In this document: piece after piece, positions 8,635 through 17,876 of the stretch | How the letters are laid out: every line of letters begins with the position of its first letter | How positions within the stretch are numbered: the first letter of the stretch is position 1 | Assembly (NCBI GenBank): GCA_023460515.1 | Contig: JAEWPS010000012.1 | Location: 8,084-72,083 of the forward strand | From: Bacillota bacterium | Lineage (GTDB): Bacteria > Bacillota > Clostridia > TANB77 > CAG-465 | DNA length: 64,000 bases | Reading direction: 5' to 3' | The notes under the pieces: generated by a model | Told to the model about the DNA's origin: nothing | Database searches by the model: none | Seen by the model: the letters and a program-made list of their open reading frames with translations, nothing else | Made by a program: the position numbers and the translations under genes

Positions 8635-10173
8635 ATGTTGTATAATAAAATGTTTTCAAAAATAATAATCATTGCTGTTATATGTTTTATAACTAACGGC
8701 GCTTTAATATATGCTGTAGACGAAGAAAACGCCCAGGATAGTTCAGTTTTAAAAGTAACTGAGGAACAAGCTAACGCTAAAGTAACAGATGCTGAGTTTG
8801 CAACTATTGAAAAATTATTAGAATATATAAATAAAGAATTAAAAAGTATTGATGAAAAATTAGATGAATCAAGAACTCTACCTGAATATGATAAATATCC
8901 AGCTGTTAGACTTAATATAGATACTCCGTATTTTGGAATTTATTCTATTATTAATTCAAAACTTAAAATAAGAGATAATGTATCCGCTGTTGATATTTCA
9001 AACGGATATAGTATAAAAAGTGTAGTTAATAAAAAAACTATAAAAATTGAATCTTTTGAAGTTTCTAATGTAGTTGTAATAACTCGTGATTTAACCATAG
9101 ATAAAAATATGTCATCATCTGATGCACAAATTTGTATATTTAAATTATTAGATTATTTGGCTCAAGCAAAAAGTGTAAATAAGTTTTTAGATAAACAATT
9201 TGTTGCAATGATAAGTGGATATTTTTCAAAGGATAAAAATGATGTTACATTTAATATAAATCAACAAACAGATGAGATTGAAGAAAACCTAGGGTATGCT
9301 TCAATAGAATTATCATATATAAGTGCAATAACAGAAAACGATATAACAGAGGATACTAAAACTTTATATGAATATAAAGATGAAATAGCTAACATTAAAA
9401 CTAAAGTGAAAAATGTACTTACAAGTCAAACAAAACTAGATGTAATTTATGAGGATATTTTAAAAACTAATGAGAATGTTAAATTGTTTAGATTTAATAT
9501 AAATAAGAAATTTTTAGAGGTCAGTAATAATATAGATTTAGAAAAATCATCAAAATTAATCGCATCGAAAATGAATAATGAAATTACTTATTTGCAAAAT
9601 TTTATAGATAAATCTAAAAAAGAAATTTCCAAACAAGATGATCAAAATACAGTGCAAGGAACAACTGCTGAAAATACAAATGTAGTAAATGAAATTTATG
9701 TTCAAACAAAAGAATATGAAGAATTGTATAAAATCGCGTCTGAATCAATTATTCAAAATATGGTAAAAGATATGGATAAAGTTAATGTAATTGTAAATAA
9801 AATATTAAAGAATAATTTAATCACTGAAGGAGAAGAATTACAAAATAAGGAAAAATTAGATTCAAAAGCTTTAGTAGATGAATTAATACAAGTATATATA
9901 GCATTTTTAAATAAAGAAAATGTTTTCTTAACTGAAAACGCTAAAATTAATATTACTGAAGCAAAGAAATCTGATGAACTAAATATAAGTTCATATGAAG
10001 ATTTCGAATATTTATATATTAACATATCAGACGTTTTAACAAATATTTCTAATAATTACGATAGTAAAAGTATAATAAGTAATGTTAAAACTGCAAACAG
10101 TCTTAAACAAGTTATAGACAAAGTTATATTAATAGAAAGTAGTACTAAAAATAAGCAAATAACAAATCCATAA
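8635..10173 (+). CDS. Uncharacterised secreted helical protein
   Basis: A 512-residue protein with an N-terminal signal sequence (hydrophobic residues about 8-26, ending near IYAVDEE). The rest is soluble, Lys/Glu/Asn-rich and largely helical; residues 40-70 and 210-330 look like coiled coil. I do not recognise a domain. The start at 8635 is set by AGGAG at 8621-8625. The promoter is 24 bases upstream and the radical SAM gene begins 20 bases after its stop, so the next genes may share its transcript. An envelope or exported structural role is only a guess. Confidence 0.65.
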   Translation: MLYNKMFSKIIIIAVICFITNGALIYAVDEENAQDSSVLKVTEEQANAKVTDAEFATIEKLLEYINKELKSIDEKLDESRTLPEYDKYPAVRLNIDTPYFGIYSIINSKLKIRDNVSAVDISNGYSIKSVVNKKTIKIESFEVSNVVVITRDLTIDKNMSSSDAQICIFKLLDYLAQAKSVNKFLDKQFVAMISGYFSKDKNDVTFNINQQTDEIEENLGYASIELSYISAITENDITEDTKTLYEYKDEIANIKTKVKNVLTSQTKLDVIYEDILKTNENVKLFRFNINKKFLEVSNNIDLEKSSKLIASKMNNEITYLQNFIDKSKKEISKQDDQNTVQGTTAENTNVVNEIYVQTKEYEELYKIASESIIQNMVKDMDKVNVIVNKILKNNLITEGEELQNKEKLDSKALVDELIQVYIAFLNKENVFLTENAKINITEAKKSDELNISSYEDFEYLYINISDVLTNISNNYDSKSIISNVKTANSLKQVIDKVILIESSTKNKQITNP

Positions 10174-10193
10174 TAAATTGAAAGGAAATATAT

Positions 10194-11987
10194 ATGCTAA
10201 AATTGAACAGTTACGAATTAAGAAAGATTATGAAACCTGCAAGATATGTTGGTAATGAGTATAATCAAATATTAAAGAATAAGCAAGACATAAACATTAG
10301 ATTTGCTATGTGTTTTCCAGATATTTATGATATTGGTATGTCAAATCTAGGTATAAAAATATTGTATGATATACTAAATAAAAGAAAAGATACTTGGTGT
10401 GAGAGAGTATTTGCTCCATGGAAAGATTATGAAGAATTAATGAGAAAGAGAAAAGTAAAACTTTATGGTTTGGAATCGAAAGATTATATAGATACTTTTG
10501 ATTTTATAGGTTTTACGCTTCAATATGAGATGAGTTATACAAATATATTAAATATGTTAGATTTATCTAATATACCAGTATATAGTAAAGATAGACAAAT
10601 TAGATTTCCTTTTGTAATTGCTGGTGGACCTTGTGCAGTCAATCCATACCCTTTGTCACCATTTGTTGATATATTTGTAATTGGAGAAGCTGAAGAAGTT
10701 ATTAATATACTAATGGACAAGTATGATGAATGGAAAAAAGAAAAATTACCTAAAAGAGAATATTTAGAAAGTATAAAAGATATACAAGGTGTATTTATAC
10801 CATCAATTCATAGTAAAGATGATAAAATACAAAAGGTAGTTATAAAAGATCTTAATAATGTAGACTATCCACTAAATCCTATAGTTCCAAGTACTGAAAT
10901 TACTCAAGACAGAATATCTTTAGAAGTATTCAGAGGATGTTCTAGAGGGTGTAGATTTTGTCAAGCAGGATACATTTACAGACCAGTAAGAGAAAAAAGT
11001 GTAGATAAGTTATTAGAAATTGCTAGTTGCAATATTCAGTCAACTGGACACAATGAAATAAGCTTAGCATCACTCAGTACAAGTGATTATTCAGATTTTA
11101 CTCAATTAGCAGATAGATTACTTAAATTTGGTGAAAATAAAAAAGTTAGCTTATCTTTACCATCACTTAGAATAGATTCTATTAATTTAGATATAATAAA
11201 AAAAGTTCAAGCTGTTAGAAAAAGTTCTTTGACATTTGCACCAGAAGCTGGAACACAAAGATTAAGGGATGTCATAAATAAAAATATAACAGAAGAAGAA
11301 ATACTAGAATCTGCAAAATTAGCTTTTGAAAATGGTTATACAAATTTAAAACTTTATTTTATGATTGGACTACCAACAGAAGATTACACAGACATAAATG
11401 GTATAGTAGAGTTATGTAATAAAATAGTTGATGAATATTACAAATTGCCGGAGGGAAAAAGAAAAGGTAAATGTATGTTAACTGTAAGTACTTCTACATT
11501 TGTACCTAAATCACACACACCTTTTCAGTGGTGCCCTCAAGCTTCATTAGATAAGATAGAACTTAAACAACAATTTTTAAAAGATAAATTAGGTAAAAAA
11601 AATATAAAATATAGTTGGCATGATTCTTCAGTTAGTAGATTAGAAGCTTTAATTGCAAGAGGCGATGAAAGAATAGGAAGAGTTATATATTCGGCTTGGA
11701 GATTGGGTGCAAAATTTGATAGTTGGGATGAATGTTTCAACGCTACTGCATGGGATAAAGCATTAGAAAAAGAAAATATAAATATTGAAGATTATATAAA
11801 TAAAACATATGATTTAAATCAAGAATTTTGTTGGGATAACATATTTTGTGGTGTTGATAAAGAATTTTTGAAAAGAGAATATATAAAAGCTTTAGAAGAA
11901 AAAACAACTCCAAAATGCTCTTTATCATGTAGTTCATGTGGAGTAACAAAAATAGCAAAATGTAATTTTTTAGAATTAAGTAGGTGA
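10194..11987 (+). CDS. TIGR03960-family B12-binding-type radical SAM protein
   Basis: A 597-residue protein. The N-terminal half (to about residue 200) is a cobalamin-binding-like fold with FPDIYDIGMSNLG and the FVIAGGPCAVNP segment. The radical SAM core follows, with the iron-sulfur motif CSRGCRFC (Cys249, Cys253, Cys256). A C-terminal cysteine cluster (CSLSCSSCG and a later Cys) could bind a second cluster or zinc. This matches TIGR03960. In many Firmicutes the gene is next to or fused with a DUF2344 (TIGR03936) partner and rng; here neither is present and smpB follows 6 bases after the stop. The reaction is unknown. Confidence 0.87.
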   Translation: MLKLNSYELRKIMKPARYVGNEYNQILKNKQDINIRFAMCFPDIYDIGMSNLGIKILYDILNKRKDTWCERVFAPWKDYEELMRKRKVKLYGLESKDYIDTFDFIGFTLQYEMSYTNILNMLDLSNIPVYSKDRQIRFPFVIAGGPCAVNPYPLSPFVDIFVIGEAEEVINILMDKYDEWKKEKLPKREYLESIKDIQGVFIPSIHSKDDKIQKVVIKDLNNVDYPLNPIVPSTEITQDRISLEVFRGCSRGCRFCQAGYIYRPVREKSVDKLLEIASCNIQSTGHNEISLASLSTSDYSDFTQLADRLLKFGENKKVSLSLPSLRIDSINLDIIKKVQAVRKSSLTFAPEAGTQRLRDVINKNITEEEILESAKLAFENGYTNLKLYFMIGLPTEDYTDINGIVELCNKIVDEYYKLPEGKRKGKCMLTVSTSTFVPKSHTPFQWCPQASLDKIELKQQFLKDKLGKKNIKYSWHDSSVSRLEALIARGDERIGRVIYSAWRLGAKFDSWDECFNATAWDKALEKENINIEDYINKTYDLNQEFCWDNIFCGVDKEFLKREYIKALEEKTTPKCSLSCSSCGVTKIAKCNFLELSR

Positions 11988-11993
11988 GAATAT

Positions 11994-12461
11994 ATGTCAG
12001 ATAAAAAAGATACTAGAGTATGTATAAATAACAGAGAAATAGGACATAAGTATGAAATATTAGAAAAAATAGAATGTGGTATTGAGCTTAAAGGAACAGA
12101 AGTAAAATCTGTCAGAGAATCTAAGTGTAACTTAAAAGATAGTTTTGCCTTAATCAATGGTGGAGAAGTAATACTTAAAAATATGCACATAAGTCCATAC
12201 GAACAGGGAAACATAAATAATGTACCAGAAAAAAGGGATAGAAGAATTCTACTACATAAATTAGAAATACTTAAAATGATTGGATATATAAAACAAGGTG
12301 GATATACATTAGTTCCTAGTAAAATATATACAAAAGGAAGATGGTTTAAATTAGAACTTTGTATATGTAAAGGTAAAAAGATATATGATAAACGTGATAC
12401 AATTAAACAAAACGAGGCTAAAAGGCAAATTAATGAGTTTAAAAAGGTAAAGGCAAACTAA
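11994..12461 (+). CDS. smpB: SsrA-binding protein SmpB
   Basis: A 155-residue protein of normal SmpB length with the conserved HKYEILEKIECGIELKGTEVKS segment shape (shown in part: GIELKGTEVKS), the HISPYEQGN block and a basic C-terminal tail ending in KRQINEFKK. SmpB binds tmRNA and carries it into stalled ribosomes for trans-translation. I did not find an ssrA gene nearby in this window. Its stop codon overlaps the stop of the leftward small gene at 12458 (shared CTAA), so the two genes converge with no terminator between them. Confidence 0.95.
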   Translation: MSDKKDTRVCINNREIGHKYEILEKIECGIELKGTEVKSVRESKCNLKDSFALINGGEVILKNMHISPYEQGNINNVPEKRDRRILLHKLEILKMIGYIKQGGYTLVPSKIYTKGRWFKLELCICKGKKIYDKRDTIKQNEAKRQINEFKKVKAN

Positions 12462-12658
12462 TCTTTATTAGTATTGTCTTCTTCAAGCTCTTCTACTATT
12501 TCAAAAGCAGCAATATTTGTTAAATTAGTTCCAACAGATTGCAAAAAGTTTCCAAGTAATTCTTGTTCTTTAGCATTTAAATTTTTTGCAAGTATAAATG
12601 AAACCAAAGCAGCTTGTAATACAAATTGGAAACCCTCAATATTACTACTGTTTTTCAT
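12458..12658 (-). CDS. Small helical protein, last gene of the putative late-sporulation operon
   Basis: A 66-residue protein with no recognised family. It is helical: a hydrophobic first half (FVLQAALVSFILAKN), a central amphipathic segment (EQELLGNFLQSVGTNLTNIAAF) and an acidic tail. It starts 6 bases downstream (leftward) of the preceding 97-residue gene, so they are co-transcribed. Its stop overlaps the smpB stop. The gene context suggests a spore surface or coat accessory protein, but this rests only on the promoter and neighbours. Confidence 0.6.
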   Translation of the reverse strand: MKNSSNIEGFQFVLQAALVSFILAKNLNAKEQELLGNFLQSVGTNLTNIAAFEIVEELEEDNTNKD

Positions 12659-12664
12659 TTTATA

Positions 12665-12958
12665 TTATGCCCCTATTTCAACAGCTATAGTAAGTACATG
12701 TTTATTATCACAATCTGCAGGTAAACTTAGTTGTATAGCAAAAGTAGTATAAACAGTACGTATAAAAACTCTTATACCGTTTTGTATTAGAACTTTTACA
12801 AAATTTGGTCCTACTTCTATAACGTTAAGTATGTATGCTCCTTGCAAATCTATTGTTTGATTAATAGACCTAATAATTACATCTTTTTGTATAGTGTTAT
12901 TACCACATTTAGTGCAGCATTCATCCTTTATACTTAAGTTAACTATAAAATTATTCAT
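12665..12958 (-). CDS. Small cysteine-containing protein of the putative late-sporulation operon
   Basis: A 97-residue protein. It has a CCTKC cluster near residue 15 and a later Cys in PADCDNK; the rest alternates hydrophobic and polar residues as in a beta sandwich. It looks distantly similar in style to its 107-residue neighbour (beta-rich with paired cysteines), so both may be cross-linkable surface-layer components. I do not recognise a family. It lies 17 bases after its upstream neighbour and 6 bases before the next gene. Confidence 0.6.
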   Translation of the reverse strand: MNNFIVNLSIKDECCTKCGNNTIQKDVIIRSINQTIDLQGAYILNVIEVGPNFVKVLIQNGIRVFIRTVYTTFAIQLSLPADCDNKHVLTIAVEIGA

Positions 12959-12975
12959 ATATATTCACATCCTTC

Positions 12976-13299
12976 TTAAACTACATTACATAAGGTTTCA
13001 GCTGGAGCAAGTCTTGCAGCAACATGCAATCTATAAGTTCCACATTCACATGGAAGGTCAAATACTTTAAAACTTTCATTTAAAATATTAAAGTTAATGT
13101 CTGGTATGAATATAGGATTAGATAATGTAATAGTACAATTTTTACATGTACCTGCTACAAGTGTTAATGTATATCCAAAACTAAGTGGTATCTCACTTCC
13201 AACTGGTAGAGCTATATGTGCATTATCAAATCTTTTAGAAACGTTAGTTTGACAAGTTAGTTCTTTAATTGCTAAAGTATATGGACAATTACTATCCAA
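12976..13299 (-). CDS. Small cysteine-containing protein, first gene of the putative late-sporulation operon
   Basis: About 107 residues, beta-rich, with six cysteines including CKNC and CECG. No family recognised. Of the possible starts I prefer TTG at 13299: on the minus strand AGGGGTGA, a good match to the anti-Shine-Dalgarno sequence, ends about 6 bases before it. The GTG at 13308 lies inside that ribosome site. Upstream is a sigma-K-like promoter, which would place this and the next two genes in the mother cell late in sporulation. A coat or exosporium component is a reasonable inference, not proven. Confidence 0.6.
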   Translation of the reverse strand: MDSNCPYTLAIKELTCQTNVSKRFDNAHIALPVGSEIPLSFGYTLTLVAGTCKNCTITLSNPIFIPDINFNILNESFKVFDLPCECGTYRLHVAARLAPAETLCNVV

Positions 13300-13337
13300 A
13301 AAAATCACCCCTAAAAATAAAATATATTATCATATAG

Positions 13338-13365
13338 TATAATATGTATTATCATATAAATTTGT
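13338..13365 (-). promoter_or_regulatory. Sigma-K-like promoter of the three-gene leftward operon
   Basis: On the minus strand AC is followed after 17 bases by CATATTATA, which fits the sigma-K pattern AC-N16/17-CATANNNTA. The site overlaps the region just upstream of era on the other strand. The DNA is very AT-rich, so a chance match is possible. Confidence 0.45.
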
Positions 13366-13383
13366 TAAAAAAGGAGAAAATAA

Positions 13384-14307
13384 ATGTTTAAATCAGGTTA
13401 TGTAGGTGTAGTAGGAAAACCTAACGCAGGTAAATCTACACTAATTAATAAATTAGTTGGTTATAAAGTTGCAATAACAACTCCAAAGCCACAAACAACA
13501 AGATATAATATAAAAGGAATTGTTACATCAGAGACATCTCAAATAGTTTTTGTAGATACTCCAGGTGTACACACTCCAAAACATAAACTAGGTGAATACA
13601 TGATGAAAGGTGTAACCAACGCAGTTAATGAAACTAATTTAATTGTATACCTTGTTGATTGTACTCATACTAGAATAGATGAGGCAGCTCAAAGAGTAAT
13701 AAAAGATATTGTAAAGTTAAATAAAAAAACAATACTTTGTATTAATAAAATTGATAAAATAAAAAAAGAAGAATTATTTAAAATAATAGAAATGTATAAT
13801 GATTATGTACATAAACTAGATTTTGAATTTGCAGATATAGTTCCAATATCTGTTCATAAAAGTGATGGATTAGATGTCTTGATTAAAGTAATTGAAAAGA
13901 ATCTTGATGAATCTGAAAAGTTATTTGATGATGAAGAATTTACAGATATGACTGAAAGAGAAATAGTTGAAGAAAATATACGTGAAAAATTACTTAAATA
14001 TTTAAATGAAGAGGTTCCTCACGGACTTGCTGTTGAAGTAGATACTTTTAAAGAAGTAACTAATATAAATGGAGCTTTAGTTTATTGTATAGTTGCAAAT
14101 ATAATATGTAATAAAGAGACATATAAACCTATTGTTATAGGTAAAGATGGTAGTATGCTTAGACATATAACAAATAGCAGTAGAATCGACTTAGAAAAGG
14201 TACTTGGTACAAAAATAAACTTAAAATTATGGGTTAAAGTTAGAGAGAATTGGACTGAAAATGATAACTATTTGAAAAATGTTAAGTTTAGAAATTCAAA
14301 TAAATAA
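13384..14307 (+). CDS. era: GTPase Era
   Basis: A 307-residue protein with the full set of G motifs: GKPNAGKST (residues 11-19), DTPG (58-61) and NKID near 122, followed by a C-terminal KH domain with the VIGKDGSMLRHI loop. Era binds the 3' end of 16S rRNA and helps mature the small ribosomal subunit. The order era-yqzL-recO matches Bacillus. The start follows AAAAAAGGAG by 6 bases. No convincing sigma-A -35 was found in front. Confidence 0.96.
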   Translation: MFKSGYVGVVGKPNAGKSTLINKLVGYKVAITTPKPQTTRYNIKGIVTSETSQIVFVDTPGVHTPKHKLGEYMMKGVTNAVNETNLIVYLVDCTHTRIDEAAQRVIKDIVKLNKKTILCINKIDKIKKEELFKIIEMYNDYVHKLDFEFADIVPISVHKSDGLDVLIKVIEKNLDESEKLFDDEEFTDMTEREIVEENIREKLLKYLNEEVPHGLAVEVDTFKEVTNINGALVYCIVANIICNKETYKPIVIGKDGSMLRHITNSSRIDLEKVLGTKINLKLWVKVRENWTENDNYLKNVKFRNSNK

Positions 14308-14375
14308 TATAAAAAATTAATATTGTTTTAGTATACTGAAATTTGTATTACATAAACTATTACTAGGTGATAGTT

Positions 14376-14489
14376 ATGTATGAAAATATAGCATGGAACA
14401 ATTTTTTGAAGACAGGCAATATAGAAAGTTTTTTAGAGTATAAAAAAATTATTGATTTAAAAAACAGGATTAAATACATAAATCAATAG
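14376..14489 (+). CDS. yqzL: YqzL-like small protein
   Basis: A 37-residue ORF between era and recO, which is exactly where Bacillus has yqzL. The sequence keeps the core of that family: an aromatic WNNFLKTGNIESFLEYK, comparable with the Bacillus W-(K/N)-F-x-x-TGNI-x-x-(Y/F)L-x-(F/Y)K pattern. A ribosome site AGGTGA lies 6 bases before the ATG. Function is unknown. It overlaps no other gene and ends 18 bases before the recO start. Confidence 0.8.
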   Translation: MYENIAWNNFLKTGNIESFLEYKKIIDLKNRIKYINQ

Positions 14490-14507
14490 TAAGTGGGAGT
14501 GTTAGTA

Positions 14508-15230
14508 TTGAAACTTATAAAGCTCAAAGGAATAGTGATAAAAGAAGTCACTTATAGTGATAATGATAAAATTATAACATTACTTACAGACGAGTTAGGA
14601 ACTATAACTTGTATGGCAAAAGGTGCTAAAAGAACTAATAGTTCTATACTTGCGTCATCACAGTATTTAGTATACAGCGAGTTTGTTTTATTTAAAGGAA
14701 GCACTTTTTATCATGTAAATTCTGCATCTACTATATCTACTTTCTATCATTTAAGAGTAGATTTTGATAAATTAAGTTTAGTATTCCCAATTACAAAATC
14801 AATACTAACACTAACTGATGAAAATGTTGATACATCAAATATATTAAAGTTATTCTTAAATACGTTATATGTGCTTGAAAATATAGATAAAAACAATATT
14901 TTAGTTATTAATATATTTAGGATTAAATTACTTTGCTTACTTGGTTTTGCTCCACAAATAGTTAATTGTAGTCGATGTGGGTGCAATTTTAAAGAGGCTG
15001 AAGAAGATATATATTATGATTATATAAATAACATCTTTATGTGTAGGGATTGCTCAAAGTTAGATAATAAAAGATATGTGAAAGTATCCTTTACTTGTGT
15101 AGTAGCTATAAAATATATAATACTTTCAGATATAAGTAAAGTATTATCATTATCATTAAAAGAGGAATATATAAAAGATTTTAATACCTTTGGACAAGCG
15201 TTTATTGATTGTATAACACATGGAGTTTAA
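14508..15230 (+). CDS. recO: DNA repair protein RecO
   Basis: About 240 residues with the N-terminal OB fold (LKGIVIKEVTYSDNDKIITLLT shape; GIVIKE, DNDKI) and a four-cysteine zinc site, NCSRCGC about 157-163 and CRDC about 185-188. RecO works with RecR and RecF to load RecA onto SSB-coated DNA. The in-frame TTG at 14508 is the better start: GGGAGTG (14495-14501) is correctly placed for it, and the resulting N-terminus matches the family, whereas GTG 14493 lacks a ribosome site. Confidence 0.92.
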   Translation: MKLIKLKGIVIKEVTYSDNDKIITLLTDELGTITCMAKGAKRTNSSILASSQYLVYSEFVLFKGSTFYHVNSASTISTFYHLRVDFDKLSLVFPITKSILTLTDENVDTSNILKLFLNTLYVLENIDKNNILVINIFRIKLLCLLGFAPQIVNCSRCGCNFKEAEEDIYYDYINNIFMCRDCSKLDNKRYVKVSFTCVVAIKYIILSDISKVLSLSLKEEYIKDFNTFGQAFIDCITHGV

Positions 15231-15268
15231 AAAGCAGTAGAGTAAAAATAATTGGAAAGGAAGATATA

Positions 15269-16183
15269 ATGGTAGATTTGCATGTACATAGTAAATATTC
15301 TGACGGGACAGATGATTATGTAGATATATTCAAGAAAGCAGAATCAAGAGGTATAAAATTTCTATCAATAACTGATCATGATAATTGCAATTTTTACAGA
15401 AAAATTAGTAATATAAATATTTCAGAATATTATTCTGGAAAAATAATAAATGGAATAGAACTTAAGACTGTTGTTAAAGGCGTTCCAATAGAATTATTAG
15501 GTTATGGTATAAATGTTGAATATATAAATAATAAAATAGATGAAATATACACATCTAAGCGTGAAAAAGATTTTACTATAATGAAAAGGTTATATAAAAA
15601 TTGTCTAAAACTTGGAGTTAGAGTAGATAAAAACGTTATAGAAAATTATGATGATAGTTATAAATATGCAACTACTTATTTACATCAAAATATAACTAGC
15701 TATGAAGAAAATAGAAAGTTTATATCTAGTGATAGAGCATGGAATGATAGTACTTCTTTTTATAGAAAATATATGTCAAATCCCAATAGTCAATTTTACA
15801 TATCTAATGAAGACTTATTACCTGAATGTAGTAAGATTATAAATTTAATTAAAGAGGCTGGTGGATTAGTATTCATTCCACACATATACATTTATGGAGA
15901 AAATTCTAATAGTATTTTAGAAGAACTTACTAATAATTATGAAATAGATGGAATAGAATGTTATTACAGTCATTTTACTAACGATCAAAGTGAATATTTA
16001 GTAAACTATTGTAAAAAGCGTGGGTTACATATTTCTGGTGGCAGTGATTATCATGGATTAAATAAAAATGGGATAGAATTAGGATCTGGATTTGGAAACT
16101 TAAATATTCCAGATAATATTGTGGACAACTGGATAGATAAAGTATCTAGCGATTTAAAAAATAAAAGTTCAAATTATGCATAA
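15269..16183 (+). CDS. PHP-domain phosphoesterase
   Basis: A 304-residue protein beginning with the metal-binding motif DLHVHSKYSDGT (His-x-His), then TDHDN near residue 40, FIPHIY, and GGSDYHG near the C-terminus, together the metal-ligand set of PHP phosphoesterases. Relatives include nucleotide and histidinol phosphatases; the exact substrate cannot be told from sequence. The middle 100 residues are less conserved than usual. ATG 15269 follows AAAGGAAG by 6 bases and gives the classical MVDLHVHS start. It follows recO by about 40 bases and ends at a terminator. Confidence 0.85.
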   Translation: MVDLHVHSKYSDGTDDYVDIFKKAESRGIKFLSITDHDNCNFYRKISNINISEYYSGKIINGIELKTVVKGVPIELLGYGINVEYINNKIDEIYTSKREKDFTIMKRLYKNCLKLGVRVDKNVIENYDDSYKYATTYLHQNITSYEENRKFISSDRAWNDSTSFYRKYMSNPNSQFYISNEDLLPECSKIINLIKEAGGLVFIPHIYIYGENSNSILEELTNNYEIDGIECYYSHFTNDQSEYLVNYCKKRGLHISGGSDYHGLNKNGIELGSGFGNLNIPDNIVDNWIDKVSSDLKNKSSNYA

Positions 16184-16220
16184 AATACTACTAAATACTG
16201 TTTTTTAGTAGTATTTTATC
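16182..16220 (+). terminator. Rho-independent terminator after the PHP gene
   Basis: A 14-bp stem (AAAATACTACTAAA, 16182-16195, with 16204-16217). Its ACTACTAAA core also appears in the terminator at 17877. Confidence 0.82.
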
Positions 16221-16249
16221 TTTTACATTATATAATTGTCGTTTTTTTG

Positions 16250-16278
16250 TTGAAAAAAAACTTTAAAGATGCTATAAT
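16250..16278 (+). promoter_or_regulatory. Sigma-A-type promoter
   Basis: TTGAAA-17-TATAAT, 29 bases before the start of the flippase-like gene at 16308. Confidence 0.72.
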
Positions 16279-16307
16279 AATAAAGTATTTTGAGGAGAAT
16301 AAAATAA

Positions 16308-17360
16308 ATGAAAAATAAAAAAATAGGTAATATAATAAATATATCTTTTATATTACTTGTATTAATAGGATTAATTACATATATAGTTACTGTTGATGGT
16401 GTGGATAACATAGACAAGGTGCTTAGAAGCGTAAATTACTCATGGCTTGTAGTAGGTATAGTTCTTACAGTAATATATTGGCTACTAGAAGGAATATGTT
16501 TTTATTTAATAACTAAAAAAATATATAAAAATCAAAGGTTCATAAGTAGTTTCAGACTTGCTATGATAGGAAGACTATTTAACAATATTACACCTTTTTC
16601 TTGTGGAGATCAACCAGCTCAATTAGTTGCAATGAAACAAGAAGGTAAATCTTTGAGTGATGGAGCAAGTATATTACTTACAAGATTTATAGTATATCAA
16701 TCAGTATTTGTTATATATACATTAGTCGTTATAATCTTAAAATATTCATATTTTAAAATAATTATAGATAAATTTATGTACTTGGCTATTATTGGTTTTG
16801 CAATAAACATGTTAGTTGTAATATTTTTAGCAGCTCTTGTAATAAACGAAAAGTTGGTATATAACATAGTTAAATACGTTATAGAATTATTAGGTAAATT
16901 TAAAATAATTAAAGATGTAGAAGAAAATTTAGAAAAGTTTAAAGGAATTATAGCAGATTTTCATGCTCAAATTGAATTAATAAAAAAAGAAAAACTTATG
17001 ATGATTAAAATGGCTATATATACAGCTATTGAGATAACTGTGTTATATTCAATTACATATGTTGTTTATAGAGCATTTGGTTTAAATACAGTAGATTTCA
17101 TAACAATACTAGCTGCGCAAACTTTCCTTTCACTTGTTACTGGATATATGCCAACACCAGGAGCTGGCGTTGCCGCTGAAGGTGGATTTTACATTGTATT
17201 TAAAACATTTTTCCCTGCTAATTCATTAAATTTATCAATATTGTTTTGGAGAATGTACACATTTTATTTACCAATAATAGTTGGTATGATATTTTTAGTA
17301 TTTAAACCTAAAATAAACAATGAGGATGTTTTAGAGCAAGAGACAACTGTAGAAGTATAG
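16308..17360 (+). CDS. Flippase-like membrane protein (LPG synthase TM / UPF0104 family)
   Basis: A 350-residue integral membrane protein with about eight helices. The family signature is visible: RLFNNITPFSCGDQPAQ around residue 85-105, where a conserved (N/T)PxxxG element is expected, and TPGAGVAAEGG near residue 285. Family knowledge: this domain is the flippase half of MprF and occurs alone in YbhN/AglD-like proteins; the lipid or substrate is not predictable. It has its own promoter and starts an operon with the 155-residue membrane protein at 17379. Confidence 0.82.
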   Translation: MKNKKIGNIINISFILLVLIGLITYIVTVDGVDNIDKVLRSVNYSWLVVGIVLTVIYWLLEGICFYLITKKIYKNQRFISSFRLAMIGRLFNNITPFSCGDQPAQLVAMKQEGKSLSDGASILLTRFIVYQSVFVIYTLVVIILKYSYFKIIIDKFMYLAIIGFAINMLVVIFLAALVINEKLVYNIVKYVIELLGKFKIIKDVEENLEKFKGIIADFHAQIELIKKEKLMMIKMAIYTAIEITVLYSITYVVYRAFGLNTVDFITILAAQTFLSLVTGYMPTPGAGVAAEGGFYIVFKTFFPANSLNLSILFWRMYTFYLPIIVGMIFLVFKPKINNEDVLEQETTVEV

Positions 17361-17378
17361 AAAAAAAGAGGAATTATT

Positions 17379-17846
17379 ATGGGATTTTCAATTATAGGAT
17401 TATTAATAGGTATTTCCATATTAATTCCTAACATATTATTTATTATATTTCCACCTAAAAATGTTCCGGAAAAATTAAAAGATGCTGGAATTATATTCAC
17501 ATCACTAGAACGAATAGGTGAGGTAGGGTGCCTTTTTATACTAGCAATTTCACAAGATAAATACCAAAATTTTAATATAGATATTTGGTTTGTTTTAATG
17601 GTAATTTGTATATTAATATATTATAGTTTATGGATTAGATATGTTGCTAAAGGTCATGAGTTTTCATTAGCATTTAAACCACTTTACTTCATACCGATTC
17701 CAATGGCTGTTTTTCCAGTGCTTGCATTTGCTTTTGCATCATTATGGGGAAAATCAATATATTTAGCATTTATAGTTATACTACTTGCAATTGGACATTT
17801 TACTAATAGCTGGCATACCTATAAAGTTATATTAAAATCTAAATAA
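17379..17846 (+). CDS. Uncharacterised five-helix membrane protein
   Basis: A 155-residue protein with about five hydrophobic segments. No family recognised. Short conserved-looking features are FPPKNVPE after helix 1, an SLERIGEVG segment, and a C-terminal GHFTNSWHTYK. It starts 18 bases after the flippase-like gene with a GAGGAAT ribosome site and is followed by a strong bidirectional terminator, so the two genes form one operon. Confidence 0.65.
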   Translation: MGFSIIGLLIGISILIPNILFIIFPPKNVPEKLKDAGIIFTSLERIGEVGCLFILAISQDKYQNFNIDIWFVLMVICILIYYSLWIRYVAKGHEFSLAFKPLYFIPIPMAVFPVLAFAFASLWGKSIYLAFIVILLAIGHFTNSWHTYKVILKSK

Positions 17847-17876
17847 AAGATGAACATAAAATAGGAAAAATAAAAC

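Noticed and set aside
13315..13343. Sigma-A promoter of era with -10 TATAAT at 13338
   Set aside because: No -35 resembling TTGACA at 16-18 bases; the same bases fit better as a minus-strand sigma-K-like site.
11994..13384. tmRNA (ssrA) next to smpB
   Set aside because: The two genes are often neighbours, but the region after smpB is filled by leftward coding genes and I see no tRNA-like ends or tag reading frame.
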